Shown in pieces: positions 50,020 to 61,719 of a stretch of DNA of 64,000 nt. The position numbers and the translations under genes were made by a program. The notes below the pieces were generated by a model. The model was not told the origin of the DNA. It did no database searches and worked only from the letters and a program-made list of their open reading frames with translations. How positions within the stretch are numbered: position 1 is the stretch's first letter; each line of letters starts with the position of its first letter. The stretch is from Persicaria tinctoria (lineage: Eukaryota; Streptophyta; Magnoliopsida; Caryophyllales; Polygonaceae). The stretch is taken from contig JBANSL010000001.1 of NCBI GenBank assembly GCA_037127255.1, positions 33,196,001-33,260,000 on the forward strand. Direction: 5' to 3'.

Positions 50020-51264
50020 TCACTGAGGTGGTGGATAGTGGCGAGAGTAGTCCTCTCGCATGCGGCGCAGCTCCTCCCTCATCTCTTTGAACTCGCCGAA
50101 GCCCTGTAAGATGTCGGCCTGCTGGTGGAGAATCTGGTTTGTCACTGTCGTCAGACTCCCCACGTCTTGGCGCAAAAGGCCAATCTGATCAACCAGGTGG
50201 CCCCACTGCTGGGGCTGCTGATAAGTATCCTGAGAAGCTTGTGCAGGCCAAGGGGTCCACTGGTGCGCGTCCTGCTGGCTCTGATATGCTGGTTGAGAAT
50301 CCCAACCGTGCTGATAAGCAGGCGTCTCCTGATATGGGCTCTGTGTGAAGCCCTGTGTATCTGCCTGAACAAACGCCTGCTGAGCCATAGGCGCATCCTC
50401 CATCGTGGCAGCTCCAGCTGTGCCACTGCTTCTGCCTACCTCCATGCGACGCCTTCTCCCCAGAAGTGACGTCGGAAAGTAATCCGCCTCAATGTACCAG
50501 TCAGACCAAGATTCTGACCAAGGCAGGGGCTTAGGGAGCCTGAACTGATGCTCCTTCTTCTTGCCCGTGCACCAAATGGCTCCCCCATCCGGTGCAGTAT
50601 CCAGCATCAGACATCTCCGTAGATAATCCTCAGTATAGGTCCTCGCGATGACCTCTGTCTCCTCCAGCTCAACCAAACCATTCTGCCCAACGCATGCAGC
50701 AATGGCGACTCGAGTAATAAGGCCGCCCTGAACCATTTCTGGTCCAGCGGCACTGCGATCCCTTCTGATCCTGTCGAGGCCATCGAAAAAGAGCATAACC
50801 CAGTCAGGCGTATAATCCGCAGTAGGCACTGCGCTGTAGGCAAATCTCAGATGCGTCATGGAAAGCTTGGTGTCTGTAATCAGCCCATAGTACGTCCCAG
50901 CAACGATCTTGCACAACATCCGGAAGATAGGATGAGTGATCCTGCTGTTGTATTCGTTGCTCGTCAGAAAATCCTCTCCAGACACCGCTTTGAAGAAAGC
51001 AACAAGGTCGGGGTCGGACACAGCTGTGGCCCATCCATCCGTTGGGGCTTTAGTAACCCCCAAAGCTTTTCGTAGCCTTGATATAGAAACCCTGTAGGTG
51101 GTGCCATTATATCTGAACGAAACCCCTCTAATGTTGTGATCTCTCAGGTGAACCTGATAAGTGGCGAGGAATTGCTTGCTCAGTTCCGGATACCCTACAG
51201 CTCCCAAATCCAGAAAACCACTAATACCGGCATGCTCTAGACATTGCTCCATACATTCTAGCAT
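50020..51264 (-). CDS. ATHILA ORF1-like protein, copy 1
   Basis: 414 codons from the first ATG (51264). The frame stays open upstream to ~51318, inside the adjoining LTR, but without an earlier ATG. Residues ~1-260 match the ATHILA ORF-1 family of Athila retrotransposons (FLATYQVHLRDHNIRGVSF, then TYRVSISRLRKALGV). A Gln-rich tail (QQAFVQADTQ, QPQQW) and a C-terminal heptad-like helix (~360-405) follow. In Athila this frame lies outside gag-pol, and its role is unproven. Here it is the only protein left in the element. It is identical to copy 2. No stop interrupts it, but transposition would need proteins from another element. Confidence 0.8.
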   Translation of the reverse strand: MLECMEQCLEHAGISGFLDLGAVGYPELSKQFLATYQVHLRDHNIRGVSFRYNGTTYRVSISRLRKALGVTKAPTDGWATAVSDPDLVAFFKAVSGEDFLTSNEYNSRITHPIFRMLCKIVAGTYYGLITDTKLSMTHLRFAYSAVPTADYTPDWVMLFFDGLDRIRRDRSAAGPEMVQGGLITRVAIAACVGQNGLVELEETEVIARTYTEDYLRRCLMLDTAPDGGAIWCTGKKKEHQFRLPKPLPWSESWSDWYIEADYFPTSLLGRRRRMEVGRSSGTAGAATMEDAPMAQQAFVQADTQGFTQSPYQETPAYQHGWDSQPAYQSQQDAHQWTPWPAQASQDTYQQPQQWGHLVDQIGLLRQDVGSLTTVTNQILHQQADILQGFGEFKEMREELRRMREDYSRHYPPPQ

Positions 51265-51282
51265 CTGAAGCTTCTGAAGGGT

Positions 51283-52523
51283 AGGTCTAAAGTCGTTATG
51301 CCAAATCAAAGTAAATTCCTAAGATGCAAACTATAACAAGTATAGTAGGTAAGTTAGGGTCGAACCCACAGGGAAACAGAATCAGTTGTAAGAGCAAGTA
51401 TTATTACCAAAAGTAACTGATTAAAGGGGGAGTTTTGTGTGTGAGAAATAGTAACAGAACAAGTTGCAAGTAAAGGTTGTGAATATATGATGGAAAGGTA
51501 TCACACCAGGTAATTATCCGCACAACAATTAAGATGGTTCATCATCGCATTCTATGAGTCTCAAGTTCTAATGTCCAGTAATTGTTCTCAATTCAGATCG
51601 TGTAATAGCTTTTAGTCCTACCAGTCCTAAACGCACTTATCACCAAATTACAAGGGAAAACCTTCACCAAATAATAAAGCAATAGCATTCAAGCATGAAT
51701 TATAATGAGATACAAGCGATTCTAACAACCCGTTAAAATAGCCTGTAATCGAATCTCCCTCACAATCTACCACAAGCGACCGCGTATGGAGATTGTGTTT
51801 GCTACAATGAATCTACAACCCAAGACCTGGAATTGGAAACCCTAGCAGTATGACTAGTATCGATAAACCTAGGTGATCAATCTAGATAAATCAATAATAA
51901 GCAATCAAGCAATAAGCTCAGGAGATCGAAACAATTAACAAAGGACTAACAAGAGTAGAATACTCACAACCAAATCAATTGAAGGCTTCAAAGAACCAAG
52001 TGCAACAAAGGAGAGTTAGTTCTCCATAGGGTTTGTGAGATAATGCAAAAGGAAAATATGTCTCTGGAAAATAACCTAATGATTCTCTACTGCCTTCTCG
52101 GCCTATATAACCTAATAAAATCGGGTTTAACATCCCGTACAATTATAATAATAAAATATTAAAACTAATAAGATAACAGAATCGGATAAGAATCCGACTC
52201 CAGGACCGACGCGGGCGCGCCAAGTGCAGCGCGGGCGCGCCAGCCTCGTCTTCAACTCTTCCATTTGGTGTATCAGCGCGGCCACTTCCTCCTAGCAGTG
52301 TGGTCGCGTCGGGTAGCAGCGCGGGCGCGCCATGTGCAGCGCGGCCGCGCCAAGGTCTTCAGTCCTCCAGCTGCTTCCGATTTTCTTAGCTTCTGTAACT
52401 TGCATGATTTCTTCAACTTCTTCAATATGCTCCGAATCACCAAGTTCACACTAATATCTCTCATAATGTCAGGTAAATGATGACAAAAACTACTAAATGC
52501 GCTATGGAATATATCGCATATCA
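51283..52523 (-). repeat. LTR 2 (middle) of the Athila-like array
   Basis: Near-identical to LTR 1 (for example GATGCAAAC instead of GATTCAAAC). Its left end differs: after CTAAAGTC is passed outward, the sequence turns into the ATHILA frame (GGGTAGG...) rather than the TGACAGG end, marking the deletion junction. Confidence 0.88.
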
Positions 52524-53194
52524 AATTCCCCCATACTTAAACCTTTACTCGTCCCGAGTAAGCATAGAAGCTAGCCTACTCTCACTATAAATCTCAAAGG
52601 TTCACAGACAGTACAAGGAAAATGAACACTAAGTACTAGTAGTTTTCACCATCTCACCAATCAGCTCAAAAGACAATCAAAATAGGAAATAAGAATTACA
52701 ATTGTATCTCAACCATCTACACCTTATAGCTCCCAGTGGCCTACCCGAAAACCTCCTTATAACTCCTCTTCTTATGTCGCCTTCGCCAAGAGATCAATCC
52801 TAATCACTCAAAGTAAACGCTCATCTTGCCAAGGCGCCCTTTCGGGTTTTCACCAAGCCACTCATTTTTTTCAGGGATGGTACTCACATAACAATCTCAC
52901 TTCCCTCAAGCCTCATATTGCCAAGCCTAAGGCTCGCCAGACTACCTGCTTTTTGCCTGAGTCGCCCTTCCAGGTTTTCAACTCATCCCAGGATTTTGAT
53001 TGCTTTCTTTTTTTTTCATTTTTTTTTCATTTTTTTTTTTTCTAAATAACAAATGCAGAATCTGTACACAAATAATGCTGAAATAAAATATGTACATGAT
53101 GTGTGAATCCTTTCCCTCCCCCATACTTGAATGAAGCATTGTCCTCAATGTGAAAGAAGACAGAATTAAGTAGGGAGAAAGGAAACAGAAGGAC

Positions 53195-54439
53195 TCACTG
53201 AGGTGGTGGATAGTGGCGAGAGTAGTCCTCTCGCATGCGGCGCAGCTCCTCCCTCATCTCTTTGAACTCGCCGAAGCCCTGTAAGATGTCGGCCTGCTGG
53301 TGGAGAATCTGGTTTGTCACTGTCGTCAGACTCCCCACGTCTTGGCGCAAAAGGCCAATCTGATCAACCAGGTGGCCCCACTGCTGGGGCTGCTGATAAG
53401 TATCCTGAGAAGCTTGTGCAGGCCAAGGGGTCCACTGGTGCGCGTCCTGCTGGCTCTGATATGCTGGTTGAGAATCCCAACCGTGCTGATAAGCAGGCGT
53501 CTCCTGATATGGGCTCTGTGTGAAGCCCTGTGTATCTGCCTGAACAAACGCCTGCTGAGCCATAGGCGCATCCTCCATCGTGGCAGCTCCAGCTGTGCCA
53601 CTGCTTCTGCCTACCTCCATGCGACGCCTTCTCCCCAGAAGTGACGTCGGAAAGTAATCCGCCTCAATGTACCAGTCAGACCAAGATTCTGACCAAGGCA
53701 GGGGCTTAGGGAGCCTGAACTGATGCTCCTTCTTCTTGCCCGTGCACCAAATGGCTCCCCCATCCGGTGCAGTATCCAGCATCAGACATCTCCGTAGATA
53801 ATCCTCAGTATAGGTCCTCGCGATGACCTCTGTCTCCTCCAGCTCAACCAAACCATTCTGCCCAACGCATGCAGCAATGGCGACTCGAGTAATAAGGCCG
53901 CCCTGAACCATTTCTGGTCCAGCGGCACTGCGATCCCTTCTGATCCTGTCGAGGCCATCGAAAAAGAGCATAACCCAGTCAGGCGTATAATCCGCAGTAG
54001 GCACTGCGCTGTAGGCAAATCTCAGATGCGTCATGGAAAGCTTGGTGTCTGTAATCAGCCCATAGTACGTCCCAGCAACGATCTTGCACAACATCCGGAA
54101 GATAGGATGAGTGATCCTGCTGTTGTATTCGTTGCTCGTCAGAAAATCCTCTCCAGACACCGCTTTGAAGAAAGCAACAAGGTCGGGGTCGGACACAGCT
54201 GTGGCCCATCCATCCGTTGGGGCTTTAGTAACCCCCAAAGCTTTTCGTAGCCTTGATATAGAAACCCTGTAGGTGGTGCCATTATATCTGAACGAAACCC
54301 CTCTAATGTTGTGATCTCTCAGGTGAACCTGATAAGTGGCGAGGAATTGCTTGCTCAGTTCCGGATACCCTACAGCTCCCAAATCCAGAAAACCACTAAT
54401 ACCGGCATGCTCTAGACATTGCTCCATACATTCTAGCAT
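53195..54439 (-). CDS. ATHILA ORF1-like protein, copy 2
   Basis: Same length, frame and predicted product as the copy at 50020-51264. With 3175 bp between them and almost no differences, the two come from a very recent duplication. The remarks on start codon and function apply equally. Confidence 0.8.
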   Translation of the reverse strand: MLECMEQCLEHAGISGFLDLGAVGYPELSKQFLATYQVHLRDHNIRGVSFRYNGTTYRVSISRLRKALGVTKAPTDGWATAVSDPDLVAFFKAVSGEDFLTSNEYNSRITHPIFRMLCKIVAGTYYGLITDTKLSMTHLRFAYSAVPTADYTPDWVMLFFDGLDRIRRDRSAAGPEMVQGGLITRVAIAACVGQNGLVELEETEVIARTYTEDYLRRCLMLDTAPDGGAIWCTGKKKEHQFRLPKPLPWSESWSDWYIEADYFPTSLLGRRRRMEVGRSSGTAGAATMEDAPMAQQAFVQADTQGFTQSPYQETPAYQHGWDSQPAYQSQQDAHQWTPWPAQASQDTYQQPQQWGHLVDQIGLLRQDVGSLTTVTNQILHQQADILQGFGEFKEMREELRRMREDYSRHYPPPQ

Positions 54440-54457
54440 CTGAAGCTTCTGAAGGGT

Positions 54458-55698
54458 AGGTCTAAAGTCGTTATGCCAAATCAAAGTAAATTCCTAAGAT
54501 GCAAACTATAACAAGTATAGTAGGTAAGTTAGGGTCGAACCCACAGGGAAACAGAATCAGTTGTAAGAGCAAGTATTATTACCAAAAGTAACTGATTAAA
54601 GGGGGAGTTTTGTGTGTGAGAAATAGTAACAGAACAAGTTGCAAGTAAAGGTTGTGAATATATGATGGAAAGGTATCACACCAGGTAATTATCCGCACAA
54701 CAATTAAGATGGTTCATCATCGCATTCTATGAGTCTCAAGTTCTAATGTCCAGTAATTGTTCTCAATTCAGATCGTGTAATAGCTTTTAGTCCTACCAGT
54801 CCTAAACGCACTTATCACCAAATTACAAGGGAAAACCTTCACCAAATAATAAAGCAATAGCATTCAAGCATGAATTATAATGAGATACAAGCGATTCTAA
54901 CAACCCGTTAAAATAGCCTGTAATCGAATCTCCCTCACAATCTACCACAAGCGACCGCGTATGGAGATTGTGTTTGCTACAATGAATCTACAACCCAAGA
55001 CCTGGAATTGGAAACCCTAGCAGTATGACTAGTATCGATAAACCTAGGTGATCAATCTAGATAAATCAATAATAAGCAATCAAGCAATAAGCTCAGGAGA
55101 TCGAAACAATTAACAAAGGACTAACAAGAGTAGAATACTCACAACCAAATCAATTGAAGGCTTCAAAGAACCAAGTGCAACAAAGGAGAGTTAGTTCTCC
55201 ATAGGGTTTGTGAGATAATGCAAAAGGAAAATATGTCTCTGGAAAATAACCTAATGATTCTCTACTGCCTTCTCGGCCTATATAACCTAATAAAATCGGG
55301 TTTAACATCCCGTACAATTATAATAATAAAATATTAAAACTAATAAGATAACAGAATCGGATAAGAATCCGACTCCAGGACCGACGCGGGCGCGCCAAGT
55401 GCAGCGCGGGCGCGCCAGCCTCGTCTTCAACTCTTCCATTTGGTGTATCAGCGCGGCCACTTCCTCCTAGCAGCGTGGTCGCGTCGGGTAGCAGCGCGGG
55501 CGCGCCATGTGCAGCGCGGCCGCGCCAAGGTCTTCAGTCCTCCAGCTGCTTCCGATCTTCTTAGCTTCTGTAACTTGCATGATTTCTTCAACTTCTTCAA
55601 TATGCTCCGAATCACCAAGTTCACACTAATATCTCTCATAATGTCAGGTAAATGATGACAAAAACTACTAAATGCGCTATGGAATATATCGCATATCA
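54458..55698 (-). repeat. LTR 3 (rightmost) of the Athila-like array
   Basis: Slightly more different than the others (CAGCGTGGTCG for CAGTGTGGTCG; CCGATCTTCTT for CCGATTTTCTT), as expected for the outermost 5' LTR. Ends GCATATCA before GAAGG. Confidence 0.87.
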
Positions 55699-55798
55699 GA
55701 AGGTGTAATGCTTTCTGGATCCCCATTTTGATAGCAAGTGCCTCCGCTGTAATGGCCGGTTGTCTTCCTAGTTGTTTGTGTTGAATGGTAATGAACCT
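55699..55798 (-). pseudogene. LINE ORF2 RNase H-like domain, proximal part
   Basis: Reads NGRFITIQHKQLG, then AITAEALAIKMGIQKAL, the middle of an RVT_3-type RNase H domain. Interrupted at the GAAGG target site by the LTR array. Confidence 0.78.
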
Positions 55799-55823
55799 GC
55801 CATTCTAATCTATTTTTATCATC

Positions 55824-57028
55824 GTTTCTTTTATTTCTTTTCTTAAAATTTATCATCTATTTTTAATCTCTATCCTAATTGATTCTTAATCTCAAAGAAT
55901 CAAAAACCTATCTTTTACCGCATACGTCAAATCTTGGGTTCCCACAACCCACAAACAATCAGCATCCCGCGTCACCATCCACAGTTCACACCCGCCATCA
56001 CCGTCACCTTCACCCTCTAATTCGACCCCGAGCCGCATCCCTTCACCGCCATCGAGCCCATCACCACGGACCATCGCACTCGCCGCCGGACCTGCAGTGC
56101 AGCCTCGCCGGAGATCACGCAAGGCCATGTCGCTGCGTTCGCCCCTGTTCGCCGCCGTCTTCGATCGCTGTTGGCCATCGACCCGAGTCGCTGCACCCGC
56201 CTCCGGTCTGCCGCCCCTATTGCCGCCGGCCACCACAGAACGAGCGCCGCCTCATGTATCACTGCCGAGCCGCCGCCAATCGTCAAGCAGAGCCGTCGCC
56301 CTTGCCGTTGCAATCGTCGCCGAAAGCTTCGCCGGTTCCTCTCTGTACGTGGGTTCAACGAAGAAAGAACTGGGTTTTTAATCCCTTTTGCACCAATTAC
56401 AGAAACTTCCCTATTATTTAGTCTATTTCCGTTTCTGGTCCTAGGTTAAATTATTTATTAAGTTAAGCGCCCAATGTTTCTAAACTATTCGATTCTTGCC
56501 CGTTTCAGCGACACCAAGAAATCTCGAAGCACCCACGCCGGATCCCGCTTCCCGAGGAAGTCATATTGGTATAAATATTTAACTTTATAGAATTAATTCA
56601 ATTTTAAATTGAGTTAAGTAAAGTTAATTGTATAAAATATCAATATTAAATGTTCCTTTTTCCGTTGGATTCCATAGATGCTAAAATCTCGCATTGTTGT
56701 CATCAGCTGATCATCGAAGGTTAAGGCAAGTGATTTCGTTCAACCCCCTTTGCGTGTTTCGTGATTCTTTTGATATGCCTTTTAAATTCTTTCGTGTCGA
56801 ATGGGGCCCTGTGGTCAATTTCCTTGCCAATTTTGATAAATTGCATATCCGTCTACTTGATGTGATTTATCTCCTTGTTCATAAGTTGGCATGAGTATAA
56901 ATTAATGGGCAATTATTAATTTTATTATAATGATATGTGTATTAAATGTGTTATTTATGTATAACCCGAGATAAGTGAAAATTGTTCATTTCCTTCTTCC
57001 TAATTGCATGATAATCTGCTTGTTTCTT
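55824..57028. other. Anonymous region with a GC-rich patch
   Basis: 55950-56380 is GC-rich with overlapping open frames on both strands (up to 180 codons, rich in Pro, Arg, His), none recognisable. A captured or ancestral first exon is possible. The rest is AT-rich and continues, across the solo LTR, at 60340. Confidence 0.35.
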
Positions 57029-57033
57029 TCATG

Positions 57034-58585
57034 TGTAACGGCCCAGAATTATGGTTTCCGGGTTACGTTTCAAGGGATGAAAACCCTTGTTCGGATCTTG
57101 CAATCCAGGTACGGGTCGAGGTTTCAAACTCATTTTAAGGTTAGTGGAAAGAGGGATTTCAAACCCTAAAAGTCACGAAGGGTCGTTGGGTACCCTTAAC
57201 CTATCTTAAGACTATGTCGCGAAATTCAATTCAAATGAAAGTAAAGCGGAAGCAAGGTTAAGATACAAATGCCACGACAAAGCCGGGTCAAAACCAAATC
57301 ATAAGCGAGTGATTACCATTTTACCAAGTTAGAATATCAGCTAGGTTCTTCGATTTGCCAAAGGGTTTCCCGTCACAGAAGCAAGGAGCAAACAATATCT
57401 GCAGAAAATACCTTAAAAAAAAGAACGGGGAAAGGAGTCAGATCGAGCCACTCATGCGGGACCGGCAGTCCTCGCTGAGGCCACATAGTATGTGCTATAC
57501 CTAATAAAGATGCTCTAATGCAGTACGAAAGTCAAACACACTAGCATGCCCCTAAGTATAATAATGTGCAGAAATACTGTAAAGGGCCCAAGACAATGCC
57601 AAGTGGCATATCCCTCTCCTACCTCCACCCCCTTCCGATAGGGCGGAGACTGGCCAGCTCGTGAATGCATTCCATCATAATCGGGCGGCACGCATGCCCA
57701 ACCCGCTCCACAATAAAGCTCGCAGGCATATCATAATATAAGGAAGTTCATGACTCGATTGACTCAGGGTACCCGATGAGGCTGGGCTACCCTATGACCA
57801 TAGCAAAGACTCTAGGACTATCACAGATAACGACCGTTCTGTTTCAAACGCATGAAGTAAACAGATGCTCAATCAATTAGTGCAACCTAAACATGATACT
57901 ACATGGCATGCTTTTATGCATCTGCAACACCTAACATAAAATGCAACAACATGCATGAATGTCCAACCTGAGTAAGCCCCCTAGGGAACTTACCTGAAGA
58001 TGCAGAACAACAGGATAATACAAGCAATGGCCCAAATGCAAGTCCAAAGCAATCCAAAAGCAATACACACCTATAATCAAGCCATTTCCATAAGCTACCG
58101 GTCCAACAATCATACGCACAAAACCCAAGTTCTCAACATACTCAAAACCAACCGATAGTGAAACCGTTTTTCAAAACCTTTCCGATTTCATCAACCAAAA
58201 GCATTCTTCCAATCAAAAACATTGATAAAACATAATAGCAATATTTCCAATCTTCCTTCTTGAAACCAACATCATCAACCAAGGCAAAGAATCCCGACAT
58301 TAACATTTAAACATTAAAACCAATACCTCAAAATCATATTATAGAATTTATTCCGTCATTTTGGTTTTCAAACAATACATCCCTTAAGAGATGTTTTCGA
58401 AAACTAGAATCTCTTTTTAAATAATCCAAACAATATTTGTCTAAAATAACACAAATTAAATCCGCCTTTATCCATTTATAAATCAAAACCGACAAATCAC
58501 TCTAAAACTCCTAAAACCACATTTATAATATATAAATATATATGTATTTCAAAAATTATAATTATCATAAAACTCAGAATATATG

Positions 58586-58636
<51 letters not shown>

Positions 58637-60339
58637 GTTAACAACAATTATATACTAACATTCATATATCACCCATAATTAACATAACAATAGCAACAAC
58701 TCTCTTAAATAACCCAAGCCCAACTCGGAAGGCCCACAACCCGGATGAAATACTCAACCCGCCCAAAGAAAAGGAAAGAAAGACCCAAAACAATACCAAA
58801 TCCGGATCCAGTAAAAGGGAAATAGAAGGGAAGACCCAAATGCTTAACCCGACCCGATCTCATAACCCGAGAAAATAGGCCCAAGCCCAAAGGAAGAGAG
58901 AATCAGGTCTTAGGTTGTCTTCAACCTTGGAATGACAGAGCAAGACGACGGCAAACAAAGAGGAGAGGTAACCCAGGCCCTACCGGCGACCTTTCATCCC
59001 GACCCACACTCCTCCTCGCCACACCCCTTTTTCCGACCTCAATCAACCCAGAAGAACCGAAACGAGAGTAAGGAGGGAGGAGGAAGAGAGAGCTCACCGA
59101 GGGGGTCGTTCGAAGGTGTCGGAGGTGCGTCGGAGATACAATCGGGGTTCATCGAAGTCGGAAGCCACGAATCTAGGCCTAGGATAGACGGGAGAGATGA
59201 GTAAAGTTGGATTTTGATGGGATTGGAATCGAAAACGAAACAGAATTGTAAATCGACCTCTTGGGGACGGAGACAGGGAAAGAAGAGGGAAGAGCGCTCG
59301 GCCTCGACTCCGCTGGGGCTCCTGGGCGCGCCTGGGCTTTGACGAGGCTTCTGGAGGCTGGAATGGAGGCTGGGCTGCTACTGGCTCGCTCGGAGAGAGG
59401 ACGAAAGTGCAGCAGTTGCTGCTGCTCGGTGAGGGCTCGGAAACAAAGAAAGTGCGTGAGTTGGGTCCGGCGGCGGCGGGGCTGCCTGCACGAGCAAGGA
59501 GACGGAAGGGCTTCTGGTGGTGGTGGATATGACAGACCGCCAGGAGGAGGAAGAAGGGGGTTGTGATGGTGATGAAATTGGCAATGGGAGAGGGATTCTT
59601 TGAGCTCCTGCAAGGAGTGAAAAGAGGAGGAGGGGAGGGCTCCTCTGTTGGTTTTTGGCAGTTTGCACAGACGGGAAAGAGGGAGGGACAGGAGAATGAA
59701 TTTGTGGGTTGTGTTTGGATAAAGAGTGGGCTGATTTGGGTGGTTTGAATTTCTTTTGATTTTGTGCAGAATGGGAGAGAAAGAGAGTAGTTCTTTTGTG
59801 GGTTTGAGAGTGAAGGGTGTTTCTGGCAACTTGCAGACAATAGGGAGAGGGAAGAGGGTGGATTGACTGGATGCTATCCTGAAATGTCACAAAACAACAA
59901 ATATTGCAAGCTGTGTTGTGAGGCAATGAGGCACGCCTCAACCAAAGTTCTGAACGAGAGAGAGAAATGGGAAAGAGAAAGGAGAAAAGAAATGGAATTA
60001 AAGTGATCTCAAAACTCCAAACGTCAAATACCCGGAATATAAATCTGAAATCCGCTCACTCGACCTTATTCCGATGTGTTTTAAATACTTCTTAATTTTC
60101 CAAATCCGAATTTTACAAATGGAATCCGAACATTATTTTCCAATTTTCGGTATATAAAAGCAGAGTATAACATATTTTAATTTTTCAATTAATTAATGCC
60201 GGAATTTGTTTCGAAAGATTTAGAATAAATCCAATAGCTCACGGACAGAAATTGCAAATCTCCTCAATCTTAGGAATCGGAATGATTGTAAATCACTATT
60301 TTCATAATTTAATTATTCTAAAATTTCTCGGTCTTTACA
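57034..60339 (-). mobile_element. Solo LTR related to the chromovirus LTR
   Basis: Starts TGTAACGGCCCAGAATTATG and ends GTCTTTACA, flanked by TCATG on both sides (57029-57033 and 60340-60344). 3306 bp with no internal domain. The start and the block at ~57600-57830 (GGAGACTGGCCAGCTCGTGA and GACTCGATTGACTCAGGG) match the LTR at 7710-10584; the middle is diverged, so it is another subfamily. It includes (AAT)n at ~58590-58636. A GC-rich region near 59040-59560 has open frames on both strands that I take as LTR sequence. Formed by recombination between two LTRs. Confidence 0.88.
58590..58636. repeat. (AAT)n microsatellite
   Basis: About 15 uninterrupted AAT units inside the solo LTR. Confidence 0.95.
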
Positions 60340-60443
60340 TCATGCAACCAGTGACATGTGATATTAAGATCCTTTGAAGTATTCATGCTTGTTCCTTGTT
60401 GATTTAACATCGTTTTTATGATCACCTAGTATGAACTGGTTAT

Positions 60444-60553
60444 GTACGATAAGTTAAATTGTGCACCACGTGATGCATATGTATGATAAGTTAAATTGTG
60501 CACCACGTGATGCATATGTGTGATAAGTTAAAATGCGCACCACGTGATGCGAG
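60444..60553. repeat. 37-bp tandem repeat, three copies
   Basis: Units start at 60444, 60481 and 60518; each contains GCACCACGTGATGC, a palindromic CACGTG. The third copy differs at a few bases. Confidence 0.95.
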
Positions 60554-60726
60554 TGACTATAGGTCATTGGCAAGATCAACAGCAGACTGACTCGCAGGTT
60601 GTGGTTCGTTAAGCCACCGCCTTACAAGGTTTCATGAAACACCCATCCCGGAATGCATTCTCTGCTGGGTGGTAAAACAACGATCTGATGTAGGTCGTGG
60701 TCCTTGTTAAAGGCCCTACCGGTACC

Positions 60727-60728
60727 CC

Positions 60729-60785
<57 letters not shown>
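60727..60785. repeat. (TTA)n microsatellite
   Basis: About 19 uninterrupted units. Confidence 0.95.
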
Positions 60786-60786
<1 letters not shown>

Positions 60787-61460
60787 CGACTATTAAATAG
60801 GTGATCACTTCAGTTATTATACTTATTTGTCTCTAGTATAATTCCTTTTCTTATCTTATAATCGATCATTATGATCATCTGAGTCATGTTGCGAATTTCT
60901 ACCTTTTTATTCAGTTTCCACTTTAAATATTCGTATCTTTCCCTTAACCTATGACATACCGTTTTATGGTCACTCTAAGGTTAAAGTCTGAACATTTTCC
61001 CTATCATTTGTTAGTCTTAATTGTACTAACCATCCTATTTACTAGATGGTTGGTGTCCTTCGTTCTCACGAAACACCAGGCCATATTCCATAGGTTTAGT
61101 ACGAGCAACGGAGCAGGAGAGAGCTGAAGGAAGGACTATCACCCATGGATTTTTAAACTGCAGTTTTGTTTAAACCTTTAATGTTTCCGCAATGCTTCGT
61201 CATTTTTAGCTATTTTTTTGGAATTATTTATAGTTTATGGTTTTGGTATTTTAATTATGTTATTATGATCAAATATTTCAAACTATGGCATTTATTGGAT
61301 TTCCACCTATTTTGTTTAACTGCTTGAAGTATCGTCTTGTTTATGGGAGCATGGTTGCATGTCCTTTATAAGCCTCAGGTGAATGCAAAGACATTAAAGT
61401 CTGCGGATTCACTGGCGATGCAACACTCTCTTGGGATTAAAAAGGGGGTGTTACATCTAT

Positions 61461-61719
61461 ATCTTAAAAAAAATTATGGTTTGAACTAATCTAATTGATT
61501 GGTAGAAAAAGAATTAATATATTTTTACCTTTATTTAAAAAATAATATTTTAAACAAATCTCATTGGTTGCTACAAAATTAGTATTTTTGAAATTAATCC
61601 CATTGGTTAATGGTTAAATAAATGATAAAAGAAATTAATTAAAAAAATGAAAAAGGATGAAAATTAGTGATTGGTTGAAATACCCTAAAAATAATTAAGG
61701 CAAGAATGACACATATAAA
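61461..61719. other. AT-rich spacer
   Basis: Contains three CTAATTGATTGGT / CTCATTGGTTGCT / CCCATTGGTTAAT-like repeats spaced about 45-80 bp apart, but no gene or transposon end. Confidence 0.4.

Larger units (their letters stand above)
48103..55698 (-). mobile_element. Athila-like element in LTR-internal-LTR-internal-LTR form
   Basis: Flanked by GAAGG on both sides (48098-48102 and 55699-55703), begins TGACAGG and ends GCATATCA. Three LTRs alternate with two nearly identical internal regions; the period is ~3175 bp. The purine tract AAGTATGGGGGAATT stands right of the first two LTRs, so the element reads leftward. Both internal copies share the same deletion on the primer-site side, placing the ATHILA frame directly against the LTR. 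Gag, protease, RT and integrase are absent. Unequal exchange between LTRs explains the triple form. Confidence 0.9.
47783..55806 (-). mobile_element. 5'-truncated L1-type LINE, split by an LTR element array
   Basis: A 17-bp duplication AATCTATTTTTATCATC flanks both sides (47766-47782 and 55807-55823). On the minus strand the LINE ends with a poly-A tail (poly-T at 47783-47796). Without the nested insertion only ~420 bp remain, encoding the RNase H-like end of ORF2. Long variable duplications, 5' truncation and poly-A are the LINE hallmarks. Confidence 0.85.
60340..61460. other. Sequence hosting the solo LTR, probably an older LTR-type repeat
   Basis: No gene. It holds a 37-bp tandem repeat with CACGTG cores (60444-60553) and (TTA)n at ~60727-60785. 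Near 61440, AAAAAGGGGGTGTTACA looks like a purine tract or an LTR border, but the partner end was not found. Confidence 0.4.

Noticed and set aside
55879..56449. 180-codon plus-strand frame
   Set aside because: Pro/Arg/His-rich with equally long frames on the opposite strand; GC-rich composition alone explains it, so it is noted only as a region.
59094..59941. 248-codon and 216-codon minus-strand frames
   Set aside because: They lie inside the solo LTR, overlap one another in different frames and are low-complexity (Ser/Pro-rich).
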